Source of the DNA: Amoebophrya sp. A120
Lineage: Eukaryota > Sar > Dinophyceae > Syndiniales > Amoebophryaceae
Reading direction: 5' to 3'
Length of the DNA stretch: 64,000 nt
Assembly (NCBI GenBank): GCA_905178155.1
Contig: CAJINV010000012.1
Span: forward strand, 553,271-617,270
Below, piece after piece: positions 52,429 to 63,900 of this stretch. A model generated the notes under the pieces. The model worked only from the letters and a program-made list of their open reading frames with translations. It made no database searches and was not told where the DNA came from. The translations under genes were made by a program, and so were the position numbers. The number at the start of each line of letters is the position of its first letter. Within the stretch, counting starts at the first letter, position 1.

Positions 52429-55400
52429 CTAAAACTGCAACTCCAACGCTTGCACCTCCGCCGTTTTAGTGATCAGCCTTTTCACGGTACTGTTGAAGTA
52501 CTCCACGTCTGGACTATCGTGCTTCGTTGGCGCCCCGTCGAGGTTAAACATGTAGTAGAAAAATCCGTCCAAATCGTGCACGCCCGGCAACGCCTTGATC
52601 ACATCCTTCCCACTAGCTTTGTTGAAGAAGTTGACGAACAAGATTAATTGCTGCGGTTGTTCATCTTGTTCCTGATCGTAGTCTGCGGAGTTGGTTGTAG
52701 AAGCGTCAACATTTTTGCCAGACCCCGAAGCGGTGGACTTCAAAATCGGATTCAATTGTCCCCGGTTTGCGAGTTTCTTCGCCTTTGCAAGCTTCTTCGC
52801 TTTCTCCTCTTCTTCTTTCTCGGTGGTGCTGTTTGTGTTTGTCGTGTTGGTCGAAGACGCTGATGCATTCGTGTCGTTGATGACGTACGTTTCGGACGTT
52901 GTATTGTTCGTTGCAGCGACTACATGGGGACTGGACGAGTTGAGCGAGCGCGAAGCTGTTGTATCTTCAGAAAAATTTGTTATCCCGTTTTCAACAGCAT
53001 CTAACCCTTCCCCCATCTCAAACTCTTCATCCGGCCTCAACGGTCTCTCCGGCGCCACCCACTCCTCGTGATTCAAAAACAAAGCGGTGTCATTGATCGC
53101 TTCGAGTTGCGCCATTCTGTTGGTTTCAATAGAGTTGCCAACATTATTTTCATTCGTAGAACTACTGCTCTGCGTCTGCCCCCCACCTGCTCCGCCATTT
53201 GTCACTATCCCGACATCCTGCACGAAGAATTGCACGTCGATGAAGGGAGAGAGTTCGAAAATTTTCTTCTTCGCCTTGATGATCGGGCGTTTCCAGGCAG
53301 TCACGAACCGGTCCAGAGCGACTTTGACCGCGTGTTGGAAGATGAAGGCGTCCTTGTTCTGTCTTTTCAATTTCTGTATCAAAAGTAAAAATGTCTGGGT
53401 CTGGAAGAATGCAACTTGTCATGCTGTTTTTGGATTCTAAAAAAATTAGTGTTGCATGACCAGCAAGAAAGGTCCAGTCTGTGCTACGCGGAGAGGGCAT
53501 TTCTCATGCGGAAGGCGCATCAGGAAGCCCTCTAAAAGTCTGTGATGCTAGGTCATGCATTACAGGCATCAGGGTTCATGAGAAATATGCATGACAAGTC
53601 TGCATTCACTTCCAGACCCAGACATTTTTACAATCCATATTCTGCTTCAAGTCGTGGGGGTGGATGAAACCCGGATGGGTCAATGGGTCGTATCCATACG
53701 TGCCGTAAAAATCCCCGCCGCCCCCACCATTTCGCTCAAATAGATACGCGAACCGGAAAAGGAGGAGTTCTAGATAGTCGAAGTTTTCCCCGTCCAGGAT
53801 GATTTGGAACAGGTCCTCCACAGATTTCGCGTTCAAAACGTCCTGGACCATACTGTACGGGTTGTTCAAATATCCTCTGCAAAAGTATCGCACTATCCTA
53901 GTGATCGCAGTCACGCATTCCTTTCTCATGGTAAACCCGCATGACAAACTTCATTTCTCATGCTGAGGGAATTATTTGTTATGCGATTTCTACTAGTACG
54001 ATACTTTTCCTTTTGCGATGCATATGAAAACCTGCACAAACTTCTTCAGGTCCTGCCTTAACCCGAACTTCTTCCGCTGAAAAACCAGGTCCTTTGTGAG
54101 AGACTCGCAGCCAAATTTGTTGCTGCACCAGTCGATCAGGTTGTACAGTGTCTGGATCCCGCGTCGGTATTTGAAGAAGGAAACGCTGGATTTGGTTTGG
54201 TGGATAGCATATTGATGAAAAGACGAACGCTGGCCACCTCGTCTTGAAGAAGACGAACTACTTGAGGAACTCGCTATACCATCATGCGTATGCTCGATCT
54301 CGCTCCGGTCTTTCGACACCGTCGGCTGTTTCCTCTGCGATTTGAAAATTTTCAGTTCCCGGAAAAACTCCTTGTCTTGCTTCGTTGTAGCCAGAGCTGT
54401 TTTGCCAGGCATTGTCGAGAGAAGTCTCTCATGCTCCGCGTCTACGTCGTCTTTATCCGTGTCTTTTTCATCCATGAGCTGCTCCTCGGTTTTGGTGATG
54501 TCCAGCTCTATCGCCATGGCGTCGTGCTCAGGCTCTCCACTTGTTGTACCGTCACCACTGTTTGATGGTGAAAACTCCACGAGAATTTCCTCGGTCAACC
54601 ACCGATCAAGTATGGTTGTGTTCGTCGTTCTTGGGGGGATATGAACCTCGGAAATCGTCGGCTGGAGGTGGTGATGTTGGAGATGTGCGACTCCTGTAGT
54701 TCCTGTACCCACCTTTATTGCAGCAGCAGGAGTTGTGGATGACGAAGGCTCTGTGTTGCTTTTGATTTTGTCTTGCTGCGATTTCAAGTCAGTTGTTGAT
54801 GTGTCATCTGCAGTTGATCTGGAAAAAGTTTGACCTTGTTCCTTGATGTCCTCTGCAGCATCATCCTCAAAGTGCCACTCATGCACCCTCCAACCGAACA
54901 GGTCCCGGAAAAACAACACCACCGCAGTGGTAGAGGAGGGCGCGAGGTTGAAAATTTTCCGGAGCGAGGTGATCAAAACTTTTTCAAAGCCGTGCTGCAA
55001 CCACGACGGATTACGTCTGGCTTTGTGTCTCGATGATCTCGTGGTCCTGTCAGAGGTGGTTGTTGTTCCGCGACTTTTATATGGCGCTGCATCAAAGTAC
55101 ACCGTGCTCTGCAAACCCTGCAGCCCGGCGCGCGCTCCACCGGCACCTGGCACGGTGCTTTTTCTTTCAGAACTACTGTCTGTGGTAGGCAATGTACTTC
55201 TCAGAGGGGGCGTCGATGGGGCAGCTTCGGCATGCGCCGCCTGTTCATCATCATCTCCCCTGGTGCTGGTGTAATAGTTTTCTGCACGATTTTGATTTTC
55301 AACTCTCGCCCGACCAACACACGAAGCCTTCACCCCTCGGCTCCTACTGCCAACCTCCGGAAGATCTACTGAGTTCCCCACCGAATTCGAGATCTTCACG

Positions 55401-57460
55401 TCCACACACAGCCCGAAATCCTTCACTTCTCGGAGATTCAGAAGTGGTGAAATGCTGCCCATCCCCTGATTCAAATGGGTCAATTCGGGGTGATTGTGCC
55501 GGATATTGGGGTTGGAAGATGACGCTCCGGAGGAGGGGGAAAAACGGAGAATCCAGTTAATGATGCCGCTCGCGCCGCCGTCGTCTGTAGGACCTTCGTT
55601 CTGTTCTTGCGCGGTCGGGTTTATTTGTTCTTGCTGCTCAAGAACTTTTTCAACTTCAACCGACGCTGTGGTCCCATCTGCAGCTGCGGTTTGATGTAGA
55701 TGTTCCTTGTTGTGCAACTGGTGATTCTCTTGGAGTTTGACAGCAGAAAATGCTGATGCGGCTCCAGGCGACTCACTTTTTATCCCTCTCCTGCTCCGTC
55801 TCTTTTCGAAGTACCGCTGCCCCCGGAGCTGCGCAGAAGGATCGCATCTTCGACCAATACTAGCAGCCCCTTGATGGAGACCCGCCAGACTTGTAGTTTT
55901 AATATTCCGACTAGTACTACTAGTACAGTGCCCCCTTAAGTTTTCGTAATTTTCGTCTAGAAATTTCTGATCTTCCTCATAGTAGGAGATCCCAACTTCC
56001 GCCACCGCCAACCCGTTGGTCGCAGCGCCATCCGACATGATAGTGAGAGATTTTATCAAGCTGAACGACCCCGGGCTGGAAAATGTGACCACAGTTTCTG
56101 ATGCAGAATTCCGATTTGTTGTAGTTGAAAAGTCCACACTCCTATGAGCCATCCACTTTGCCCGGCCCGTTGCGTCGCGGCCGCGGAGAAGAATTGGAAA
56201 TCGGATGTTAGAGGTGGTGCAGACTGGGAGAAGGGAGTTCTGGTTACTACTTCCATGGTTGTCCAGCATGACAAGTTTCAGGTAATCTAAGGAAAACTCC
56301 ACGGGGAAGGTTAATGTTGCGACGGACCGGACGATTTGCAAGAAGCCGGTGCCGGTTAGTTGAAAACCCGTTTTCCGCAAGGCGGCGGTGATCGGGTGGA
56401 GTGGTGGGGGTTTTGGTATTGATGCTTGTAGTCCGGCTTGTTTCCCTTTTGCAGGTACGAGTTTCGCACTCTGCTTTGCCTTCGTCTGTGTTGCAGCGGA
56501 AGTGCCTGTGCCGTTACTGGCCACGATGAACTTGTCCAAATCAAACGGCAACTTTTCAAGCTGAAAGAAATCCCTGAACACCTGCTGTGTCCCTTTGGGT
56601 AACGGTGACTGTCGATACCAAAAGTTGTCCCTGGCGCTGCGGGCGAACTGCTCCAAATTGCTGTAGCTGGTGGTGGTTTTCGTTTTTGTATTGGAAGTGC
56701 TGTCAGGCTCGTGCGCAAGTGAAGTAGATGTTCTTGAGGGGGCGGACGAGGAAGAAGATTTGGTCGAGGATGTTGATGACCCAGTACTACCACCACGAGG
56801 ACCATCTCGTAGCCTAGACAGACTGTCCTTATCCAGCTCCTTCCCTCGGTGAAGTTGAAGGTTTGAAGAGGAAGCAGCTGCACCAACACTTTCAGCAGTA
56901 ACTACAGACTCGGTTCCATTCCGAAGTCTCTGAAAATCCTTCCAATCCTTTCCCACATCGAAAAAGTGACCTCCGGCTTCCGCCTGGACCAAAAATCCGA
57001 AACTGTACTCCCGTTGGTCACAGAGAATGTTGGAATAGAAGTCGTCGTTTCTTCTATTTCTGATGGGAGGTGATTCGTCATGCTGCTTTGGAAAAGAAGA
57101 TGACCCAGATCTCTGAAACCCGTGTCGGGAATCATGTGAGGGCGTCCTTGGTGTCCTTTCGTGATTGAGATTCTGGCTTGATGACAAGCTACCTGCGTGC
57201 CGACTTCTTTTCCTCGCATCCGCCGACAAACACTGTTTGGTTTGCGAAAAATCCACAAACACATGCTCCGCAAATTCTCGCGCGCCGTGCTGGGCCGTGT
57301 GGGAGAAGGTCAGGGCGGCTTCAGCACCCGTGATTTTCGATGATGAAGTCGTATCGCCTTCGAAATTTTCCACGAGGTTTTGAAGAATGCAGACGGTGCC
57401 GGCTAGCAGCAAATTTGCCGCGGTTCGCCTCCGTCTTCGCCGTTTTCGGGGGCGGCCCAT
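52429..57460 (-). CDS. Large protein of unknown function with N-terminal signal anchor (1,534 aa)
   Basis: Three exons, 57460-54025, 53865-53640 and 53371-52429, total 4,605 bases (1,535 codons) once two introners are removed. I start at the Met at 57460 because MGRPRKRRRRRRTAANLLLA gives a basic cap followed by a short hydrophobic stretch; the frame is open to 57727. The body alternates Ser/Thr/Lys-rich linkers with folded-looking blocks. One is probably a beta-rich domain around residues 390-530 (FPVEFSLDYLKLVMLDNHG, VVTFSSPGSFSLIKSLTI). The region spanning both introners is helical and well packed (SFFKYRRGIQTLYNLIDWC, SVEDLFQIILDGENFDYLEL, FIFQHAVKVALDRFVTAWK). The protein ends with an acidic/Asn-Thr linker and a final domain. 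No family recognised. The first 43 bp of the gene, around the start codon, recur at 58471-58513. Confidence 0.72.
53377..53639. mobile_element. Introner, family A (263 bp)
   Basis: TATCAAAAGTAAAAATG then TCTGGGTCTGGAAG, with inverted CTTCCAGACCCAGACATT then TTTACAATCCATA. The direct repeat ttctg is perfect. Excision joins HPHDLKQ to KLKRQNKDAF in frame. Confidence 0.92.
53871..54024. mobile_element. Introner, family B (154 bp)
   Basis: TATCCTCTGCAAAAGTATCG and inverted CGATACTTTTCC then TTTTGCGATGCATA, with a small internal duplication of the TIR on the right. Flanks tcaaa and tgaaa match at 4 of 5 bases. Excision joins LKKFVQV to a Phe (or Leu) and then NNPYSMVQ in frame. Confidence 0.9.
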
Positions 57461-57464
57461 CGAG
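57422..57464. repeat. 43-bp duplicated start-codon region, copy 1
   Basis: Encodes (minus strand) MGRPRKRRRRRRT of the large gene. The same 43-bp string with two or three differences is at 58471-58513. Confidence 0.8.
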
Positions 57465-58259
57465 TTTGCTATACCGCAGCTGACAAGGGGACGCTGTTTA
57501 GCAAGTAGCCTATCATGGAACCACACCGGCTCCGGCACGGGTGGGAAACCAACATGCAAAGAAATTGATATGCAAATTTCCGCAAATGGCAGCGAACTAG
57601 CTACACAACTTGGTGCGTCGACGCAATACGGTCTGGATCGAAGAATTGAAACAATAGTACTCATATGGAACACGAGGTAGCAAGATCTCTTGAAATAAAC
57701 ATGAACAACAGAAGAACCACATAGCACAACACAGATCAGGAGAAGTCGGGGGAAATGATCTCAATGCGCGCGCCGCAGTGCCGGCAATAATCCTCTCGAT
57801 CGTCATCATCTTACGCAAACCGCGATCGCGTCTGCAATGAATGGCAGATGAACTTATCAAAACGAGAAGAGGAACAAAGAGTCCAATGACAGACTCGCAC
57901 TCGACCCCCCCCTCGAAGGAAATATAAGGCAACACAAGCAAGAAGTGGCCACGGTCCACGCTCGTCGACCAATAGAGTTCGTTGTATGTTGGCGAATGAA
58001 CTGAAAAAAGGCAACGCGCCGAACAACCTAAGATGTGTTGCGTTTTCTTCTAAACCAACTCCCGCTCTGCGGGCGCGCAAACACGCACGAAAACCGAACA
58101 CGAGTGACGAGTCTGTCGCACGCCTAGCTACCAAAGCAGACCCGACCCGAGACATAGAAAAACCCCAAACACCAAGGCGGGCGGGGCACTGCAACTTGAT
58201 CATACTATACTTACATCTGCACTGGAATGACAATGAACCCAGAACCAAAAGCAAAAGAG
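57465..58259. other. Upstream flank of the large gene
   Basis: The minus-strand frame is open through part of this, but its composition is not protein-like upstream of the chosen Met. Nothing else recognised. Confidence 0.4.
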
Positions 58260-60480
58260 CTGGGTGATTTGTCACAACGCGCCGTCTTTCCAAAGGTTTC
58301 ACTTTGCCCGGCAGCTTGCCCAGGACAGGCGCGCGGGGGCGGGGGGGCGCGCCTGGGTGGCGGCCGCTGCTGCCTGCCAGTTCTTTCACAAAGCGGCGCC
58401 GGCCGGCGCGCTCGCACCACAAGGCGAAGGCGCCCCCGCCCCCCGTGCCCCCCGCCCCCGCGCACCACAAGGTTCGCCGTCGTCTTCGCCGTTTTCGGGG
58501 GCGGCCCATCGAGCTTACGGCTCCCTACGGTGACAATCACAGACACAGAGACATCACCTGGTTAAGTGACACAGTTGGAAAACCCGAAAACCCGGAACCG
58601 TGGCAACGAAATCGAAATGCAATCGGCTTTCTTCTGAAAAAAAATAGTAGGCAGCTCCACGGCTCGCTCTGCCAAGGCAATACGGCCTGGGTGAAAGAAA
58701 GAATCGAAACAACAAGAAAGGAAATAGCGCGATCTGTTGAAATGAAGCGCAACGCAACATCAGAAAGGCTTTTGAAAATGATCTCAGTTTCCGCGCTGCA
58801 ATGCGGTATGATCTTATTCTTGCGCCGACAATCGCAGTCGGTTCTGGGAGCGGCAAAACAAAAATCAGAAGAGCGAAATTGCCCCAGACAGGCCTGAGCG
58901 GCGGCCCCAATCAACACGATTATCAATAGAATGAGCAACTGAACTTAAGACACCACGCCAAGCAACGAACCTTACCTAAACGACTTGGCGGCTGTCCCAA
59001 TTGACATGAACACGAGCAAAATGCGAGTCACACACCTGCCATAAAAGGGCCTGCGCGAAACGTGGAGACGTCCCAAGGGTGCGGGCACTGCCACGTCGTC
59101 TGCGTTCTCCAAATTCGCAGCCAGGCTGCAGCGCGCCCTTCGGACGACCTGTTGCAATTTAGCAAACAATTTGAATTTCTGGCCCGAGCGCCACACTCTG
59201 CAATGTGCCCGCTGGCCCGAGGATGGAGCTGCGCCGGCCTCTATGGCCTGTTCATTCTTGAAATTCACGGGGCGACACAGGGGACACACTCTCCCTGACC
59301 ATCGGAGCGCGCCCGAGGGCACGCGGGAAAGCGCCTGCCTCCCAAGATGTCAACGCGCGGCGCCACAGACAGTCAGGGCGACGGACGGAAACCCGGCGGG
59401 CTAGGCGCCACAGCCCCGAAGGAAAATAAGGGGGGCTGGTAGGGAAATTAACGGGCGCCCGGTGGGTGCGGCCGCGCGCCGGCCTTGTGACGCCATGCCG
59501 CCCCGCCACGAGCGAGGGCGGGGTGGGTCCGCCCCCCGGCCCGGCGTGGGGCGATGGGTCGGAGCGGGGGATGGATGGTCGGAAGGCCGAGGCGCGGCCC
59601 CAAAGACCCCCCGCCGGGCCGCTCCGCTTTCATTCCGGGGGGCCTCACCGAACCCCGCCGGCCTTGCTACTGCCGGACAGCTTGCGCACCGCCCCCCCTT
59701 GCGGGCTTCTCGATCATGATGCCGCTGGCCCGCGGCCTGGCCCCGCCCCTGCGATGTTTTTGATTCTTGCCAAAATCGCACGCGCGGTCGCGTTGCCTGT
59801 TGCGGCCAAAGCCAGGCGCCGCCCCCCTCACTTCCTCGCGGCGGTCGCGCGGCCGGAAGGGCCACGGGATGGGCGGGGGGGGCATGGCCAGGCGCGCGGG
59901 CGCACGGACGCAGGCAGCCCATAAGCAGGCGGCCCAGCGAGTCAAGTAGCCAGGTGGATAAGTCAAAGGATCGCCGGCCCACCTTGCAAAGCCGACTGTC
60001 CTCCATACGCCACATGTAACCATCGAACTTTTCCTCCATGCGCCACATGCAACCCGGCCGGCACCAAAACCCGGGCCCTAACCTCCTCACGGTGTCCCGG
60101 GGTGCCGGGCCGCGGCTTTTAATGCCCCACCCCGCGCGCCCGGGCCCGCCGCGCGGCGAAGTTAGACACAACGCCGCTGCGCCGCCGGCGTTCCATGGTT
60201 CCGTCGCTGCCTGGGGCCTGGGCGTTCTGGGGCGCGCGGCGCCTCTGTCTGGCCACGCACTCGATGCGGCAGAGGCCACAAAAGGAAAGGCGCCACGCGC
60301 AGGGGGGTCCCTCCTGCGCAGCGTAGAGGCGGGCGCCCCTGGCGCCAAGCCCCCGCGCCTTCATCTGCTTCACCCTAGCCCGGGCCCATTTTGTCGCCCG
60401 GGCTGTCCTGGGCTGGCAACTCACACACGGAAGCCGGGGCCGTCTGCATGCCGGACAGAAGCCGCGTCCCGGTTGCACTT
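58260..60480. other. GC-rich island 3, no gene recognised
   Basis: GC-rich DNA with overlapping chance frames on both strands, including one of 315 codons on the minus strand rich in Arg/Pro/Gly/Ala. A 12-mer CACATGYAACC context repeats near 60010-60055 (CTCCATACGCCACATGTAAC and CTCCATGCGCCACATGCAAC). The island contains the second copy of the duplicated start region. Confidence 0.6.
58471..58513. repeat. 43-bp duplicated start-codon region, copy 2
   Basis: Near-identical to 57422-57464. It encodes MGRPRKRRRRRRT on the minus strand but runs into GC-rich, non-protein-like sequence, so it is probably a gene-start fragment. Confidence 0.75.
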
Positions 60481-60956
60481 ACCAAGTAGCAGCGCCTTCG
60501 AGAAAAAAGCCTCTGACCTAAAGCAGACAGATGCGAACCGGATGAACACACTTCTCTGATGAAGGAACATTTCCCAGATGCTCAGAGGCCAAATGCATTT
60601 GCCTTCCGCGGTTGAACGCTGTCGCTTTCGTCGTTTCAGCTACTGATCTCGATTGTACAAGAACTCGCACCTATCTGCATTTGAAAACTGCCAATCTTGC
60701 ATTTGATCCATTCTACTAATATTCAACTCTTATTTATTCCTGTTGTTGCTGTGAGTGACCAACATCATACTGACTGTTGCTTTCGAAAAAAGTTCATTGT
60801 GGTTTCATTCAAGAAAGCGCTGATGTGGTCAAGCTTAAAAGTTTATTTAGGACGACAAGACTGTAACTGATTAAAAATTCCTGTAGTTCTCACTCTTGCA
60901 GTGACGATTTTGAAATTCTACATAAGTACTTCAACTTACGACAACTTCGACCGCCG
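60481..60956. other. Intergenic, nothing recognised
   Basis: AT-rich 3' flank of the right-edge gene. Confidence 0.5.
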
Positions 60957-63900
60957 TCAAGTTCCCCGCACCACGGGGGTGCAGTTGGAGCTGGTCGCCG
61001 CTTCCGAGGACGAGTACCGCAGCGAGTCCTCGGGCATTTTCTCCCCGTCTATTTCCTTCTGGGCCATCCAGACCGCCGTCTGCCACTCCACCGACTCGCC
61101 GATATTGACCTTAGATAGGAGTTTGATTTGAGGTTGATATGATAGCACAATTTCTTCAAGAAGATGTCCACGCATGTCAAAAAGCCTGTGCGACATCAAA
61201 CGAAAGAAAGACAAGTTTAGAAAGTTGCAATGAAGAACTTCATGAAGACCATCTAATACCACTTTCGCTCCGAAATCACGCGACGCGGGCGGCACGATGA
61301 AAGCAGGACCGTTTCCGCTTGCGCCCCCCGTCCCTCCACCGCCAACGACATTCGCTATCTCTTGGCTGAGCGAATTCGCGTTGGAGCTATTTGTATTGCT
61401 GTTTTGGTGCCCCAGCTGCCGTTCCTGCTCTACGCCACCGGCCAAGGCTCCAAGTGTCGCGTTGTGACTACGAATTCTCGCTCTTGGATTTACACCGTGC
61501 TGTCGGGGGAAATTTGGCGGCTGCGGTTTGATCACTCGGTGTTGGTGTGACGATGCGACAATCTGCTCCCCAGTCTTGCGACAGGTGGTGCGGTGGTGCT
61601 GGTGTTGTGAGGACTTGTGATTGTTGTTGTTCGAGGCTGCACTCGCTGCAGTTCCCACACTATCGGCGTTGAAAGTCAATTTCTGATTCGCGATTTTCAT
61701 GATCTGCTTGTGGTTCGTCGTGGTACGGGCGCTGGAGTAGTTGTGCTGGGAATTATGGCTCTTTGCTGCAGCAGCTTTGTCACGCGACAAGCCGTTGTCT
61801 TTGTCCCGCTCTCCCCGAGCAGTCAGCATCTGCCCCGCTTGTTTTGCTGTGGACGAGGTGGAGTTGTTGCTCATACCATTCTCGCGACTGCTCCAGCCGT
61901 TCGCCTCCTTGATGTGGTTCCCCGAGCAGTTTACGGACCTAGGATTGCCTCCTCCACCGCTATTTGGGCCTGTGCTTGTCCCTCCATTTGTCGTCCCGTT
62001 GTTGTAAATCTCATTCGTACCGGCCAAATTTTGCTGGAACTTGGGGAAATTTACCGCGGCCCGATTAGGATTTCGTGCCGTCCGCGTGGCGCTGCCCGAT
62101 GGCCGGGTGGAAATCGCGAAACTGTGGTTGGACTGGTGAAAGTTTTCCCCGCTGGCGGCCTTTTGACGAGCAGAGGGAATAGCACCAGTCATCGAGTTCT
62201 TGCTGGATGGTGCAGCAGAAGTCGTGAAAGCGATGGTAGACGCCACGACAGGTGCTGGGCGACGCTCTTCCTGCTCGCGGTCTGCACTATGTTCGTGTAT
62301 TCCACCACCAGTCGCGGCAGAAGAAGTTGCAGCACTTTCATCCTTCAGCAAACTCGCCGCAGCCGTGGCGAGAAAAGAGTCGTTTCTGGCTGCCGGCGCG
62401 GTTTTTGTGAACTTCTGTGAGGAAAACAAGTTCTGCTTGTTGAAAATCGCAGGCATCTTGTCCACCACGCCGGGTTCGTCACGGTGATTTGCGGCTGCAT
62501 CAACGCAACTTTCTCCGTCAACAGTAGCCACAAGTTCTTGCGCCCGATCTTGAACCAAGTCGGAGGTCAGGAGAGGAAGAGTCGCTCTTATTCCTCCTGG
62601 AAGATCACCCTGAAGATGAACATGTGCCTGCCTCTCGTTTTGCACCACAGCGCTCGTGGTCGTCCCGCTCGTTTTGCAATCCACCACATTCACACCACTG
62701 CCGTGTTCGATCTCAGGCAACAAGATACCGGAACACACTGGCTCTGCGCCAGTGGGTATCAAATGTAAAAATGTCTGGGTCTGGAAGATTTCGAGATTTG
62801 TCATGCCTATTTGCCATGATCGATGATGTCTGTGATGCATGCCGTAGCATCACAGATTTTTGGAGCGCTTTGTGATACCTCTACCGCATGAGAAATGCCT
62901 TCTCCGCGTAGCACAAACTGGAGTCCTCTTGCTGTTCATGCAATACAAATTTTTTCAGAATCCACAGACAGCATCACAAGTTTACAATGTTCCAGACCCA
63001 GACATTTTTGCATTTGATAGCGGGCTGGCTGTGATCTTCCGCTTGTGAGTATGTTGTTGCGTCTTTTCCTCTATCACCTTGATTTATTTCCGAATCTGTT
63101 TTAGTATTCCCTCCTGGCGGTTGTCCAACAGCAACTCCGTTGCTGGCATTCGAAAACGATTTGTTCAGATTCAGCTTCTATCAAGTGTAAAAATGTCTGG
63201 GTCTGGAAACTTGTGATGCCGGGCGGCGTCTCATGATGAGGCTACAAATGCTGGCTCAGCATGACAAGTTTCTGAGCTCCTAGGTGTTGCCTATTCTGCA
63301 TGACAAACTGCGCTTCTGCATCACAGAAAAGCGCAGCTCTTGGGGAACGTGCATGACAGATTTAAGAGCCATGCCAGACAAGCATGACAAACATGAATTC
63401 TTCCAGACCCAGACATTTTTACAGTTGATAGCTTCGTGTTGGAGCTCGCACGCAAACTCGAGCTGCAACGGTTGAGGAAGCTGCTGAACATCCCTGCTAT
63501 GCGGTTGCTGCTGCGATTCAAAGTCGGCATTGGCGGTTGTTGCTGCTCGGAGGAACTGCCTTCTGCCGATTCTACTTCTTCTTCGCAGCTGCTGTTATCG
63601 GCTCGTTCACAGGCGGCCTGCTTGTTCCCGTTCTCTACCATGAAGTCAGGCGGCGATTCCGGGCTGCTGACAGTCTGGGCATTCATCTCAGGAAAATCCT
63701 GCTGACAGTGCCCCTTGCAGCTCAAATCCGTGTTTTTTTCGTCACAGCTGCTCGACCCGCTTTCTTCGCCTAGTTGGGTCGAACTGGAGCTAGCACCGCT
63801 CATGAACCGCAGGAAAGAAAAAGACGAGCTCATCTTGTGCCGCGGAATCGTCGGGCTCGGGGATCCGGACGTTTGCGGCCGAACTAAAGTGGTGCCCAGA

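Noticed and set aside
59401-60348. A 315-codon minus-strand frame in GC-rich island 3
   Set aside because: Composition and overlap with frames on the other strand indicate a chance opening; no domain is visible.
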